DNA of 64,000 nucleotides, from positions 7,564,001-7,628,000 of the forward strand of contig NC_135126.1 in the NCBI RefSeq assembly GCF_050908995.1, given 5' to 3'. The notes beneath the pieces are model-generated. The model did not search any database. It had not been told where the DNA came from and saw only the letters and a program-made list of their open reading frames with translations. This stretch comes from Andrena cerasifolii. Taxonomy: Eukaryota > Arthropoda > Insecta > Hymenoptera > Andrenidae. Every line of letters begins with the position of its first letter. The first letter of the stretch is position 1. A program made the translations under genes and the position numbers. This document shows, piece after piece, positions 55,501 through 64,000 of the stretch.

Positions 55501-57563
55501 GGGACGAAAGAATATAGAGAGGCTCGTTTGGTTTTTCACCGAAAGGTGTTACGTAACTCGCGCGACAGTTGCGCGACGAATACGTGAAACGGACGAGGTC
55601 TCGATCTGTCCGATGCGAGAACCGCACCTTTGACGTGCCCGGAAGGAAAAAAAAGGAACGCCACTCGAAGATAGGGATTCGAAATTCGGTCCAAATTGCA
55701 CAATCTCTCTATTTTGGTGTTCTTATGGCTACAAGTTGGCTTTGTTCCCACATTGGTGAAATTGGGAATATTCTTCCGACTGCTAGGTGGCGCGTAACGT
55801 CATGTCAACTCGACTAGACTCGCCGTGCCGCAAGCATTTTCGTCATACCACATGTAGGGAATTTCCCTCGACCTGAGTCCGCTTTAACGATTCTTACAAT
55901 TGCTCTACCTTGGCGGAAATTTGATTGGAACGAGCAATCGGATGCTACGTAAAGAGTAATTCTCAGAATTTGCGTGGTATGCCGTAGGCTTGGACAGTGA
56001 TCGGAAGGCGATCTCAAGGTCACGCGTATAGCCCGCGTCTGTCGTGGTTCGAGCCGTGTAGATCTACTTAGAGCGTAGACTGTAGGGAGTTTTGTTTCCC
56101 ATTCGTGCTCTCTTGCGCTTTTAACTGGATAGCTTAATAGTTTGGGCTATTTAAACGTTTATGTATAGTCGAGGAAGCTTGTTGGTTGAAGTTAAAAATA
56201 CATAAAAATAAATATCCGACCCGCGTATTCTGCTACCGAGACATTGCGCAGGCGCTATGTATGTGCGCTAGAGTGGCTCTTTGCGACTTTTGAATTTTCT
56301 TCCGGGCATCCCCCAGAATACTTTCAAGTAATAACAAAAAAATCTGTTTAAACTTTGAGACCGATCGGATAACGGGAAAAATGCCCCTGGGCTCTTAAAC
56401 ATTTAAAGAATTATTTAATAGCTCACAAAGTCGGTTTTCTATAATATCCTCCAAGTTATTGATTAAATAAAAAAATATGTCAAACAAAAGTTGTAGGTGC
56501 GGACAAGGAGCATATTTTATGTTCTATTACTTTTTCTCGTGCGACAAACTGTTCTCATTTTATTTTTTATTATTTGGACTTATTCTGGAGGGTGCCACGA
56601 AGAAAATCTTGAGAAAAAAAATTTACCAAGAGTAAATAAGAGCCACCCTAATGTACACGAAGAACGTTGTCCGGTGCAAAAGGCCAAAATGTTTCTCATG
56701 ATTTTTCAGTCCACCAACGTTTAAGACTGCAACGCCCACTTCGCGCACGCAATTGAAGCTCCAGCTGATGCGAGAGCAGCTGCAAGAGCAGGAAAGGCGA
56801 GAGTCGGAGTTTCGTCAAAATTTGCAGCTGCACAGACCACCGGCAGCTCCTCCGAGACCAGTACCACCTGCGGCGCTATCGACAATCGGGGTGGACGTGC
56901 CGCCGCAAGTCCTACAAGTACGCTTTTGCTTCCTCTGTATCACCTACAAGTGCTACAACCTATGTATTTCCCACTCTCATCGCCTCCACAGTGCCCTCTC
57001 CCCTCTCAATCTTCAATTGCAAGGGTCTGGGTTAAGTAAAAGTAGTAAACTCAAGATCAAAAACATTATGTTCGGATTCGAATTTTATTACAAAGCGATG
57101 AAAGACGGGGGAACTTACAATTAGATAGAGAGAGGGAGGGAGGTGATGGTGGTTGGCGGGGTAGGAAGAAGGTCGAGAGATGTCGAAAGCTCTGAGTGGA
57201 TCTTGTTTGCAGGTACGCACACTGTTAGAAAATCCGACACGGTACCACGTGGTACAAAAGCAAAAAAACCAAGTGCGGCAGTATCTGCACGAGTCATTTC
57301 GCGGTGGTACGATCGACACTGAAAGCGAAAGCGTCCTCGGTAAAAATTCGGTCGAGGCTGTGCCAACATCCACGCCGATGGTTGTCCAGAGTGCACCGCC
57401 AGGACCGGCGGTGCAACACCCAAAGCCGCAGCATCCTCATCTGGCCTCGTATCCGCACGCTCCCACGGTTTTGTCGCACGGTAATCCGGTCGCGGTCAGC
57501 CCGGATCCTACGACTGGCGGCATGTCACCAGGACTTTCCAGCGTCGCTACCAGCAATTCCGAG
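52541..57563 (+). CDS. Mitf: Mitf (MITF/TFE3/TFEB) N-terminal exons, gene continues beyond window
   Basis: bHLH-zipper transcription factor controlling lysosome and autophagy genes; partial here. Exons seen: 52541-52803, 56710-56917 and 57213-57563, joined in phase (codon split AG/T, then phase 0), 274 residues. Exon 1 begins MEESGIDMGFDLAAI, like the ESGIV start of MITF-A and TFE3, and ends near the conserved YYELKS. Exon 2 has SRTQLKLQLMREQLQEQERR, the segment contacting Rag GTPases in the vertebrate family. Exon 3 has LLENPTRYHVVQKQKNQV, matching LENPT-x-YH. Exon 3 ends at a consensus donor (GAG|GTACGT). No acidic activation domain or bHLH (DNHNLIERRRR-type) exon is found up to 64000, so those lie further downstream. 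Confidence 0.9.
53897..54004. repeat. GTC/CAT trinucleotide-rich tract in Mitf intron 1
   Basis: Runs of TTGTCGTTGTCATTG, TCATCATCATCATC and GTCGTCGTCGTCGTC are adjacent. On the minus strand they give Thr and Met runs in a spurious ORF. Confidence 0.85.
54094..54927 (+). CDS. Long ORF inside Mitf intron 1, unassigned (possible alternative Mitf exon)
   Basis: 277 codons from an ATG at 54094. The N-terminal half is Thr/Ser-rich; the C-terminal third has EREHREQQQEQR-like charged sequence, then GIDEDLRMILEMDPSIVDG, which looks like a structured acidic motif. The ORF can also be spliced out at GGCTG|GTACAG (about 54912), which leaves phase 2, the phase exon 56710 accepts. It could therefore be an alternative first or internal Mitf exon. 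An antisense ORF (53871-54860) is equally long but is largely repeat-derived at its C-terminus. No family is recognised, so function is not assigned. Confidence 0.4.
   Translation: MQEISSETARQIVEFEDLVSRLNRINDVGRPVIRTVTTVDSKIGTTSTTVTNIARTSTITTTTKPLSHWPIASHTLTPRFTASLGSEPEPELVSKLKLESGPSSRLGTGLETGLASSTSPTSLSVPLSRQQSSSLDSILFSRASGGTSNSLPYAWPSRNHTEYSSDAFEVVARTTSCPSTPDRGWEQVERPKQSEKREHREQQQEQRVRVHIGIDEDLRMILEMDPSIVDGTTATKTTKATASAATLPAVYPSGGNGHIAFARSLRATRPQGWYRSD
54928..56268. other. Mitf intron 1, remaining part
   Basis: Both strands show ORFs of 60-160 codons without domain resemblance. No repeat of note before the MITE at 56271. Confidence 0.35.
56271..56648 (+). mobile_element. TA-flanked MITE family C, copy 4 (internally deleted)
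   Basis: It is flanked by TA (56269-56270, 56649-56650). The left end GAGTGGCTCTTTGCG is diverged; the right end AAATAAGAGCCACCC is intact. It shares GATCGGATAACGGGAAAAAT and TCCTCCAAGTTATTGATTAA with the other copies but lacks about 200 bp of the interior. The right end is about 60 bp from the acceptor of Mitf exon 2. Confidence 0.88.
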
Positions 57564-57994
57564 GTACGTTGAATTCGACGAGCTTTGTACTTACGCGAAA
57601 CGTACATATGTACCTACCCACGAACCGATCTACTGGAATGCAGGAGAGAGCATCTCTCCACGGAAGTTGTAAGACATACGGTAGTAAGTAAGGGTTGGGA
57701 AACGAGTGACGTAAGATGAGAGGTGGTGGGACTGTCGGAATCGAGGGAAGGCCGAGGAGCAGAGAGAAACTACGAGAATTCGTGAGCGCGCTCGACCTTA
57801 CCCGCGATCTAGATCTCTTAATAAGACTAAATTGTGTCTGGCCATACCCGCGTAAATATGCGTATGGGTACGATACATTTACTATACTTTCACCAGATAT
57901 GCGTGCACGACTGCGCGTTCCCTTTACGTAAGTACCTATGTATGTATTGATCATCCAGTACGCAGAACGACTTTTCGCTGTAGCCTCAGGTGGC
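57564..57994. other. Mitf intron 3, proximal part
   Basis: This follows the exon 3 donor. No exon is supported. Confidence 0.35.
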
Positions 57995-58435
57995 GTTTCT
58001 AAAATCGCATAACTTTTTTTAGAATAATTGGTCCAAACGACATGACTTTTTTTTAGATGCAAGGATTAGTTTGCTAAGTGAGGTGATCGCTGATTTCGGG
58101 AATTTCGCGATTTTCAACCTTATTCTGCGATCTTTAAGCGTTTCTAGCTCAGAGCAACGTTAACCGATTTTCATAAAACTTTAGGTACCTATATACTCCA
58201 ATCTACAAACGGGTTTTTTGATTTTTCATCACAAGCTCACAGGAAGAAAGTTTAAAAAACGACCTTTACTACTTTTTTTTGCTATTCCGACTAATTGCAT
58301 TCATTTTCAAAACTACGAAACACGTCGCTTAACAAACTAATCCTTCTAGCATCTAAAAAAAACTCATGTCGCGTGGACCAATTCTAAAAGAGTTGTGCGA
58401 TTTTAAAAAGTATCCAAATACTTTTTTCACTAACG
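57995..58435. mobile_element. Palindromic MITE related to family D
   Basis: The left part (AAAATCGCATAACTTTTTTT, GGTCCAAACGACATGA, GGATTAGTTTGCTAAGTG) is repeated inverted on the right (CTTAACAAACTAATCC, TCATGTCGCGTGGACC, GTTGTGCGATTTT). It shares these blocks with the element at 42064-42351, although the extreme ends differ. It is about 440 bp and non-coding. Confidence 0.75.
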
Positions 58436-58658
58436 GTATGTAGTTGCATACGTATTCGGTACTTGAAAGGTGGATATCATCGATCGCTTTCTTTTCATTT
58501 GACATTCGTCGTGCGTTGACGATCGCGATGAAATCAGCATGCCGATCAGGCAGCCGTGTTCTCCTCCGCGAACGGAGTGTGCGACTCTTTTACGTCCCGT
58601 TACGTCCCTTTACGCCTTACGACACACACGTTTCCCCAGAATCGTTCACTGTTGACAT

Positions 58659-58889
58659 CTTAGAGCACATAAACATGGAGGAAGCATACAGTAGGCGAAA
58701 ATGTAGACGGCTGTAGAAAGAGAAACATATACATTGGGGACACCCTCTCTTTCCAACTTTAAAAAAAAAAAACGCTGACGCCCCCGACGCTAGAAAGAGA
58801 GAGAGTGTCCCCAATGTATATGTTTTTCTTTCCACCGCCGTCTACATTTTTGCCCGTTGCATGCTTCCTCCATGTTTACACGCTCTAAG
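58659..58889. repeat. Long near-perfect hairpin (about 100-bp arms)
   Basis: Left arm 58659-58757 (CTTAGAGC, AACATGGAGGAAGCAT, AAATGTAGACGGC, AACATATACATTGGGGACAC) is repeated inverted at about 58790-58889 (GTGTCCCCAATGTATATGTT, GCCGTCTACATTTT, ATGCTTCCTCCATGTT, GCTCTAAG). The loop is about 30 bases containing poly-A and CGCTGACGCCCCCGACGC. Arms agree at roughly 85-90% by eye. It is a candidate hairpin-RNA locus or a foldback element. Confidence 0.85.
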
Positions 58890-61155
58890 GTTGATTCCGT
58901 CTGTCATGCGCTACGTACAGAAGTACCTACGTACGTATCATGCCAATCGATTGAATCAAAGATGAAGACAATTTCATTGTGTCCGATTAAACATCCCGCG
59001 CAAACGTCGGTATACGCGATATATTTCGAGACTTTGACACGACCCGGTTAACGGAGAAACCAACTCCGTTACCTCGATCACATACTCGACTTGTTGCACG
59101 TCCCACGCGAGACTGGAATTCGTAATGCGATGGAACGAAACGGGAAAATCGTGGACGCGCGGCAGGGAAGTTTAAGGGAAAAGAAGATAATGTACAAAGG
59201 AATTAACGAAGGACCTATTGCGACTAGAACTTTAAAGTGAATGAAACTGTGCAGTATATAACGAAACGATGATACGGTGGTCCGAAGATGCGATACATGA
59301 AAGACCATGCCGGTGACACGCCGTAAACCGCAAGCCACGCCGATAGATATCGGGACGGCAGCGGGTCGAGTTGTTAACTTGTTAACAGCCGATAGCTATG
59401 GACAGACTGGCAGGGAAGCAGAGCGGCAGAAAAGCATGCAGGGCAAGGAGACAGACAAGTGTGGGGCATCGCGCCGTGGCGCGTGGCGTGTGAAGTGTGA
59501 CGGGGCGCGGCGCGAGACACGCGGCGCGCGTTCAAGCAGTAGTGGCCAGTACCGAAACGAGTTGCACCATCAACAGTGAAGATTCGGTTCACGCGCGAGG
59601 AAACCTGATTTTAACGGCTTCTATCGTTATCGACAATCAGTCGTTCGTATCGGAACGGTTTCCAGTAACCTTCTCGCGTGCGCTTGCGTAATCCGTTGAC
59701 GCCGCGACAAGGAAGAGAGAGAAAGAGATCGAGTTGCCCGCTCCCGGCTCCCCGCGGCCGGCTTCGAGAAGGTTGTTGGACCCAAAGAGCTTACCGAGTG
59801 TGCGATATCCAAATTGCAATGTCTACTGACAATGTTGGACGATAATCTTAAATCTACGTACCGGCGGACACACGCTTAGGGGCAACCCTCCCTCTGTATT
59901 ATCCAATTTATTTTTTGCTCGTCGACTAGAGACGTGAAACGGGACGAGACGTGGCGAGGCTAGGCGAGGCGAGGTGAGGCGAGGCGTGGCGACCTGACGC
60001 GACGGGATTATTCTGTCTTATCGGTTTTGATGCGAGCTGATAAGAAGCTGCTCGCTCGTCGGATTACTCTGGGACATGACGTTAGTTTCCGACGGTTCCG
60101 CTTCGCGGCAAGATTCGAGTGTTATCAGCGTGCTACCTCCACCTGCTCACCTCCCGCCACTCACGGACTATTCGTTCCCTGCTCCGTCTCCCGCCATTCC
60201 TGAGTCTTCCTTCGTTCAGCCGGTGCTCCCTCCACCACCCGCGGAGATCGAGAAATACGTTATTGGGTAACCGCAACCTTGAGGTGCTTAATCGTAGGTA
60301 GCCGGAGCCGCGACGGAGCGGTAGTACGAGGAGAAAACGCAAGGTTGCCACGATCCAGGCTCATATCGAACAGCCATCGAGCCCGAGCACGAAAAAAATG
60401 CATTCGTCTGTCAGCCGAGCGTTCCGGGACCCAGTCCAGTTGGCGTTAATTTTCGCGTTCGCGTTCGCGGTCGCGGTCGCGGTCGCGGTCGCACACGTTT
60501 CGTTGCAGTTATCCTGATGGGATTGGACTCCTTCTCACCGCTACAGTTCCGAAGGATATGTGTACAAACGCGCGTTTCACGAAATTGTTCGCGATCTCGA
60601 CCAACTTCTCTCTGCTCCTCTATACTCCTAATCTTCTCTAAATTCCAGCGCCTCTAGCCAAAGCTTCTCTCTTTCTTTCCACCGTCACGCTCGTCGTTTT
60701 TGCACGGTCGCCGGGCATCGCCGTATGCCAGTCGCCAGTGTTGTGTCGATTGTGATATTCATCGCCCGTCAACCGAGGAGCAGCGTCTGTTTACGAAATT
60801 CCAAGGACTCGGAACAGCGTCGGCGCCGGCGCCGGCCATCGGGGACTCACCATTCGTCGTCTGAAATCCAGATCGCGAATTCGGTGTTATTGTTCGAGGA
60901 GGATAAAGGCCGCTGGAAGCCCGCTTTGACGGCTAATACCTGAAAGCGCACCCTCTTTCCCGTTTTAGACAGTCCAACTTTCTCTCTTTACGTTGACCGC
61001 GCGCCATAGTGAACGCCTATACGCACGTGCGTGCGTGCGTACGTGCGTGCGTGCGTACGTACCTGCGCGCATATGCCATTGACACTGCTCCTGACACCGC
61101 TACCTCCGAACGTACAAATTTTGGCGCTTTCCTTGCCAACGATTGCTGCAACAAG
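58890..61155. other. Repeat-rich noncoding DNA (Mitf intron or intergenic)
   Basis: Simple repeats: (GGCGA/GGTGA)n at 59945-59995, (GGTCGC)n at 60450-60492 and (GTGC)n at 61024-61064. A 64-codon ORF at 60076-60270 (PPPAHLPPLTDYSF, Pro-rich) ends next to GG|GTAACC, a possible donor, but nothing identifies it. Other ORFs are shadows of the repeats. Confidence 0.35.
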
Positions 61156-62520
61156 ATGCCAGTGTTCAATATAATAACTCGGAGATGTAAGGTGAGTCTC
61201 ATTGTTAGTCTACTTGTTTAAGAACCAACAATATACTCGCCATGGACGACAAACGTGAAAACGTCGTTCGTGTTTCCTTTACGTAGGATAGTCGAAATGT
61301 TTGAATAACAACTAGGTACATAGGCTACACGTACATATATATATTATTAATTTTATTATTAATTTTTAATTTAAATTTATATACATAAAAATTAATAATA
61401 AAATTAAAAATTTGAAAATCTGGAATCCGATTTCTGGAGGGTAGCGAATTCCTAGACTTTCTAAAATTTAGTTTATTCCCTAAAGTGGGGGTGGTCAAAT
61501 TTAGTAATTCGAGTGGTGAAAAGATTAATGCAATATAAAATGTACTCTAATTGTAAGCATGGATTACAAATTAATAATAAAATTAAAAATTTGAAAATCT
61601 GGAATTCGATTTCTGGAGGGTAGCGGATTCCTAGACTTTCTAAAATTTAGTTTATTCCCTAAAGTGGGGGTGGTCAAATTTAGTAATTCGAGTGGTGAAA
61701 AGATTAATGCAATATAAAATGTACTCTAATTGTAAGCATGGATTAAAAATTAATAATAAAATTAAATATTTGAAAATCTGGAATCCGATTTCTGGAGGCT
61801 AGCGAATTCCTAGACTTTCTAAAATTTAGTTTATTCCCTAAAGTGGGGGTGGTCAAATTTAGTAATTCGAGTGGTGAAAAGATTAATGCAATATAAAATG
61901 TACTCTAATTGTAAGCATGGATTACAAATTAATAATAAAATTAAAAATTTGAAAATCTGGAATTCGATTTCTGGAGGGTAGCGGATTCCTAGACTTTCTA
62001 AAATTTAGTTTATTCCCTAAAGTGGGGGTGGTCAAATTTAGTAATTCGAGTGGTGAAAAGATTAATGCAATATAAAATGTACTCTAATTGTAAGCATGGA
62101 TTAAAAATTAATAATAAAATTAAATATTTGAAAATCTGGAATCCGATTTCTGGAGGCTAGCGAATTCCTAGACTTTCTAAAATTTAGTTCATTCCCTAAA
62201 GTGGGGGTGGTCAAATTTAGTAATTTAATTGATGTATGTTAATTTCCTTGATCTGAAGCCTTGACTAGAACAGAAAATTATTATATATATATATATGTAC
62301 TTATATGAATGTAGTAGGAACAGACATTATGTTCTCTTCCGTACCGGATGCGCGTTAGTAGTTATGAAACGATTCGTTCGCGTAATAGCATCCGATCAAG
62401 ATTCATGGATGCAACGTGGCAACGAATCGTAAAATTTTTCCTTTCTTGTAGCCAGCGTACAAGCCGCAAACAAATCGCATCGTTGCCTATGTCAGCGTCG
62501 CTGCAAATGCACGAATTATT
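61156..62520 (+). CDS. Possible two-exon coding segment, unknown product
   Basis: An ATG at 61156 opens a 12-codon exon (MPVFNIITRRCK) that ends at AAG|GTGAGT (61191/61192). A second exon starts after TTCTTGTAG at 62452 and ends at 62520 before GTAAGT; joined in phase 0 it adds 23 codons (PAYKPQTNRIVAYVSVAANA and three more). Both splice sites are good and phases agree, but the coding stretch is very short and no family is recognised. It could be an alternative Mitf 5' exon pair, the start of another gene, or a noncoding transcript. The 179-bp tandem array lies in the intervening intron. Confidence 0.3.
61391..62225. repeat. 179-bp tandem (satellite-like) array, about 4.7 copies
   Basis: ATTAATAATAAAATTAAA recurs at 61391, 61570, 61749, 61928 and 62107, exactly 179 bp apart. 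Units share GATTTCTGGAGG, CTAAAGTGGGGGTGGTCAAA and AAGATTAATGCAATATAAAA. Units 2 and 4 share one set of variants (GGAATTCG, AGCGGATTCC) and units 3 and 5 another (AAATATTTG, GGCTAGCGAATTCC), so the array grew as a 358-bp dimer. An AT-rich palindromic stretch (61342-61410) precedes it. Confidence 0.95.
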
Positions 62521-64000
62521 GTAAGTAAACGCGCTTGAGGCAGAGACTATCGGTTTACGCGCCGCTCAGCCAAGCTATCCGCGCGCGTCTCGTTAATCGT
62601 GTACACTGCAGTGCTGGATAACGAACAATTATCGCATGTACGTCCACGTGGTTGCGTGGTCGAACAACGATCCCGACAGCACGGCCACACTGCCTCGCCT
62701 CTTTTTCCTTCTTCTATTTGTCGTTGCTGGTTCTGTGAATCCGGAGGGCCGGAACGAATCGTACAGACCGCATCGAACTACTCGGGACTTAGGTAAACGC
62801 TGTTGCTTCTCGCGTTTGTGGCGTAGCCAACGGAACCTGATACGATAGGATTTGGAATGGAACGGCAGGGGCGCGGGCGCTGCGACACCAGACACGATTA
62901 GGCATTCGAATTATACGACAGAGTGGACGACTTTGACGTCTGGTCGTTTAATCTAGTATAATACGTACACGCGTTTCGGTCGGCCGGTGTAGGTATTTAC
63001 GGATTACGCGTAAAGTGTTTGGTTCGGCTCGGGGACGGGGGAGCAATTGATTGTGCCAATGAAACGTGACGATAAGAGTCCAATGAAATAACGCGATCAG
63101 ATAAAACGTTAACGATAATATGAAAAGGCAGTTCTCGCTTCCGTGTTACTTCTGCGACACTTTTCATCTGCCGTTGATAATTCACCAGCCAGCGTTTTGG
63201 CGGTGTTGTACGTAACGCGTAATGTCCTCCTACATAGGTAGGTACACGTGTAGTACGTATCGGCATCGGGGATCGTACGTAGACGCTTATTTTTCTGCGC
63301 CTTTGCTCGCCTTTCCTCTCGCTCCTTTGTTTCCTCTCCTATCACGGAGCATCGTTGGTTTTCCACGGCATAGCGGCACGGGCGGCACAATGGTACAGCG
63401 GTACAGCGACGCAGCTTGCCATCAACAGACATCGGTTATTATTCTTACGTAATGTTTACGTAACTTACACGTACGCAACTGAATACCCATAAGCGCTGCA
63501 CGTTGTGCGCACGTGCGATCGCGATTCTTTGCGCTTCGCTTCGCTCAGCTTCTCGCCGCCCCAATCTGAGTAGCTACTTTTCCCAACTTTTTCTGCCAAC
63601 CTTCCGACTTTCGATTTGCATCGCCGTGGAAATCGGTCGTAGCTTTGAGCGCGCGGCACCTCGTTTCGCGGCTCTCGCACCCTACCTCCAGGACTGTACA
63701 AGCGTCGACCGACATGCCTCCGTGGTCCTCCCTTTTTTTTCTCCTAACGAAATTAGCATAGCGAAGTGGTATACGAAATTAGGTCGCGAGCCAACTTATC
63801 GCGACTGTTTGGATAAAAGCGGATAACAGCGATGTACGTCACGATGCAGGTGCGTTATCTGTAAAGGGGAACGCTTTTCTAAAGCAACAACCGTTGCCAC
63901 AAAGAGCGGTGTTCCTCTGCCATTTATCTCGTTACACAATTTCGAAGGGCGCGCAGAAAGGAGGAACGGTATAAAAATAGGTACATATGTATACGTGCGC
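62521..64000. other. Right flank, no supported gene
   Basis: Moderately GC-rich DNA with several unrelated ORFs of 60-107 codons on both strands and no recognisable product. The window ends in a TACATATGTATACGTGCG motif. Confidence 0.35.

Noticed and set aside
61009..61080. Repeated VRACVRACVRTY peptide
   Set aside because: It is translated from a (GTGC)n microsatellite; only the ATG at 61156 was considered further.

Overview
This is a window of animal nuclear DNA, almost certainly from an insect and most likely a hymenopteran (bee, wasp or ant). Genes are split by short GT-AG introns (mostly 70-700 bp), the proteins are close to conserved metazoan families, and the intergenic and intronic DNA is full of small palindromic, TA-flanked non-autonomous elements and TACATA/GTAC microsatellites. 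The order-level assignment is an impression from overall style, not from a marker gene. Exon coordinates were worked out by hand from GT-AG sites and reading phase; eight of the gene models close in frame from ATG to stop.

Layout. 0.6-3.1 kb, minus: a seven-finger C2H2 factor of the ZNF143/Staf family, lying between two inverted copies of one repeat. 5.5-9.0 kb, plus: an FGD-type RhoGEF (DH-PH-FYVE-PH). 11.1-15.6 kb, plus: the REXO1-type 3'-5' RNA exonuclease, nine exons. 18.6-21.4 kb and 26.1-28.2 kb, minus: two tandem SLC41/MgtE-like magnesium transporters with different intron positions. 31.1-32.7 kb, plus: an intronless coding region with two MYND-like fingers and an MSS51-like C-terminal half. 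34.0-38.7 kb, minus: a GPI-anchored alkaline phosphatase whose first and last introns hold inverted copies of one ~550-600 bp element. 44.7-46.8 kb, minus: an activin-type TGF-beta ligand. 48.2-50.8 kb, minus: a papain-family (cathepsin L-like) cysteine protease. 52.5-57.6 kb, plus: the N-terminal exons of Mitf (MITF/TFE3/TFEB); the bHLH-zipper exons are not in the window. 57.6-64 kb: repeat-rich DNA holding a 179-bp tandem array with dimeric higher-order structure, a long hairpin and a possible two-exon coding segment.

The genes do not form an operon or one pathway. They cover transcription (ZNF143, Mitf), Cdc42/Rho signalling (FGD), RNA processing (REXO1), Mg2+ transport (two SLC41), phosphate-ester hydrolysis at the cell surface (ALP), activin signalling and proteolysis. 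No tRNA, rRNA, CRISPR or intact transposase gene was seen. The most unusual content is structural: inverted element pairs inside single transcripts, long perfect or near-perfect hairpins, and an intron that is about 83% one heptanucleotide repeat.
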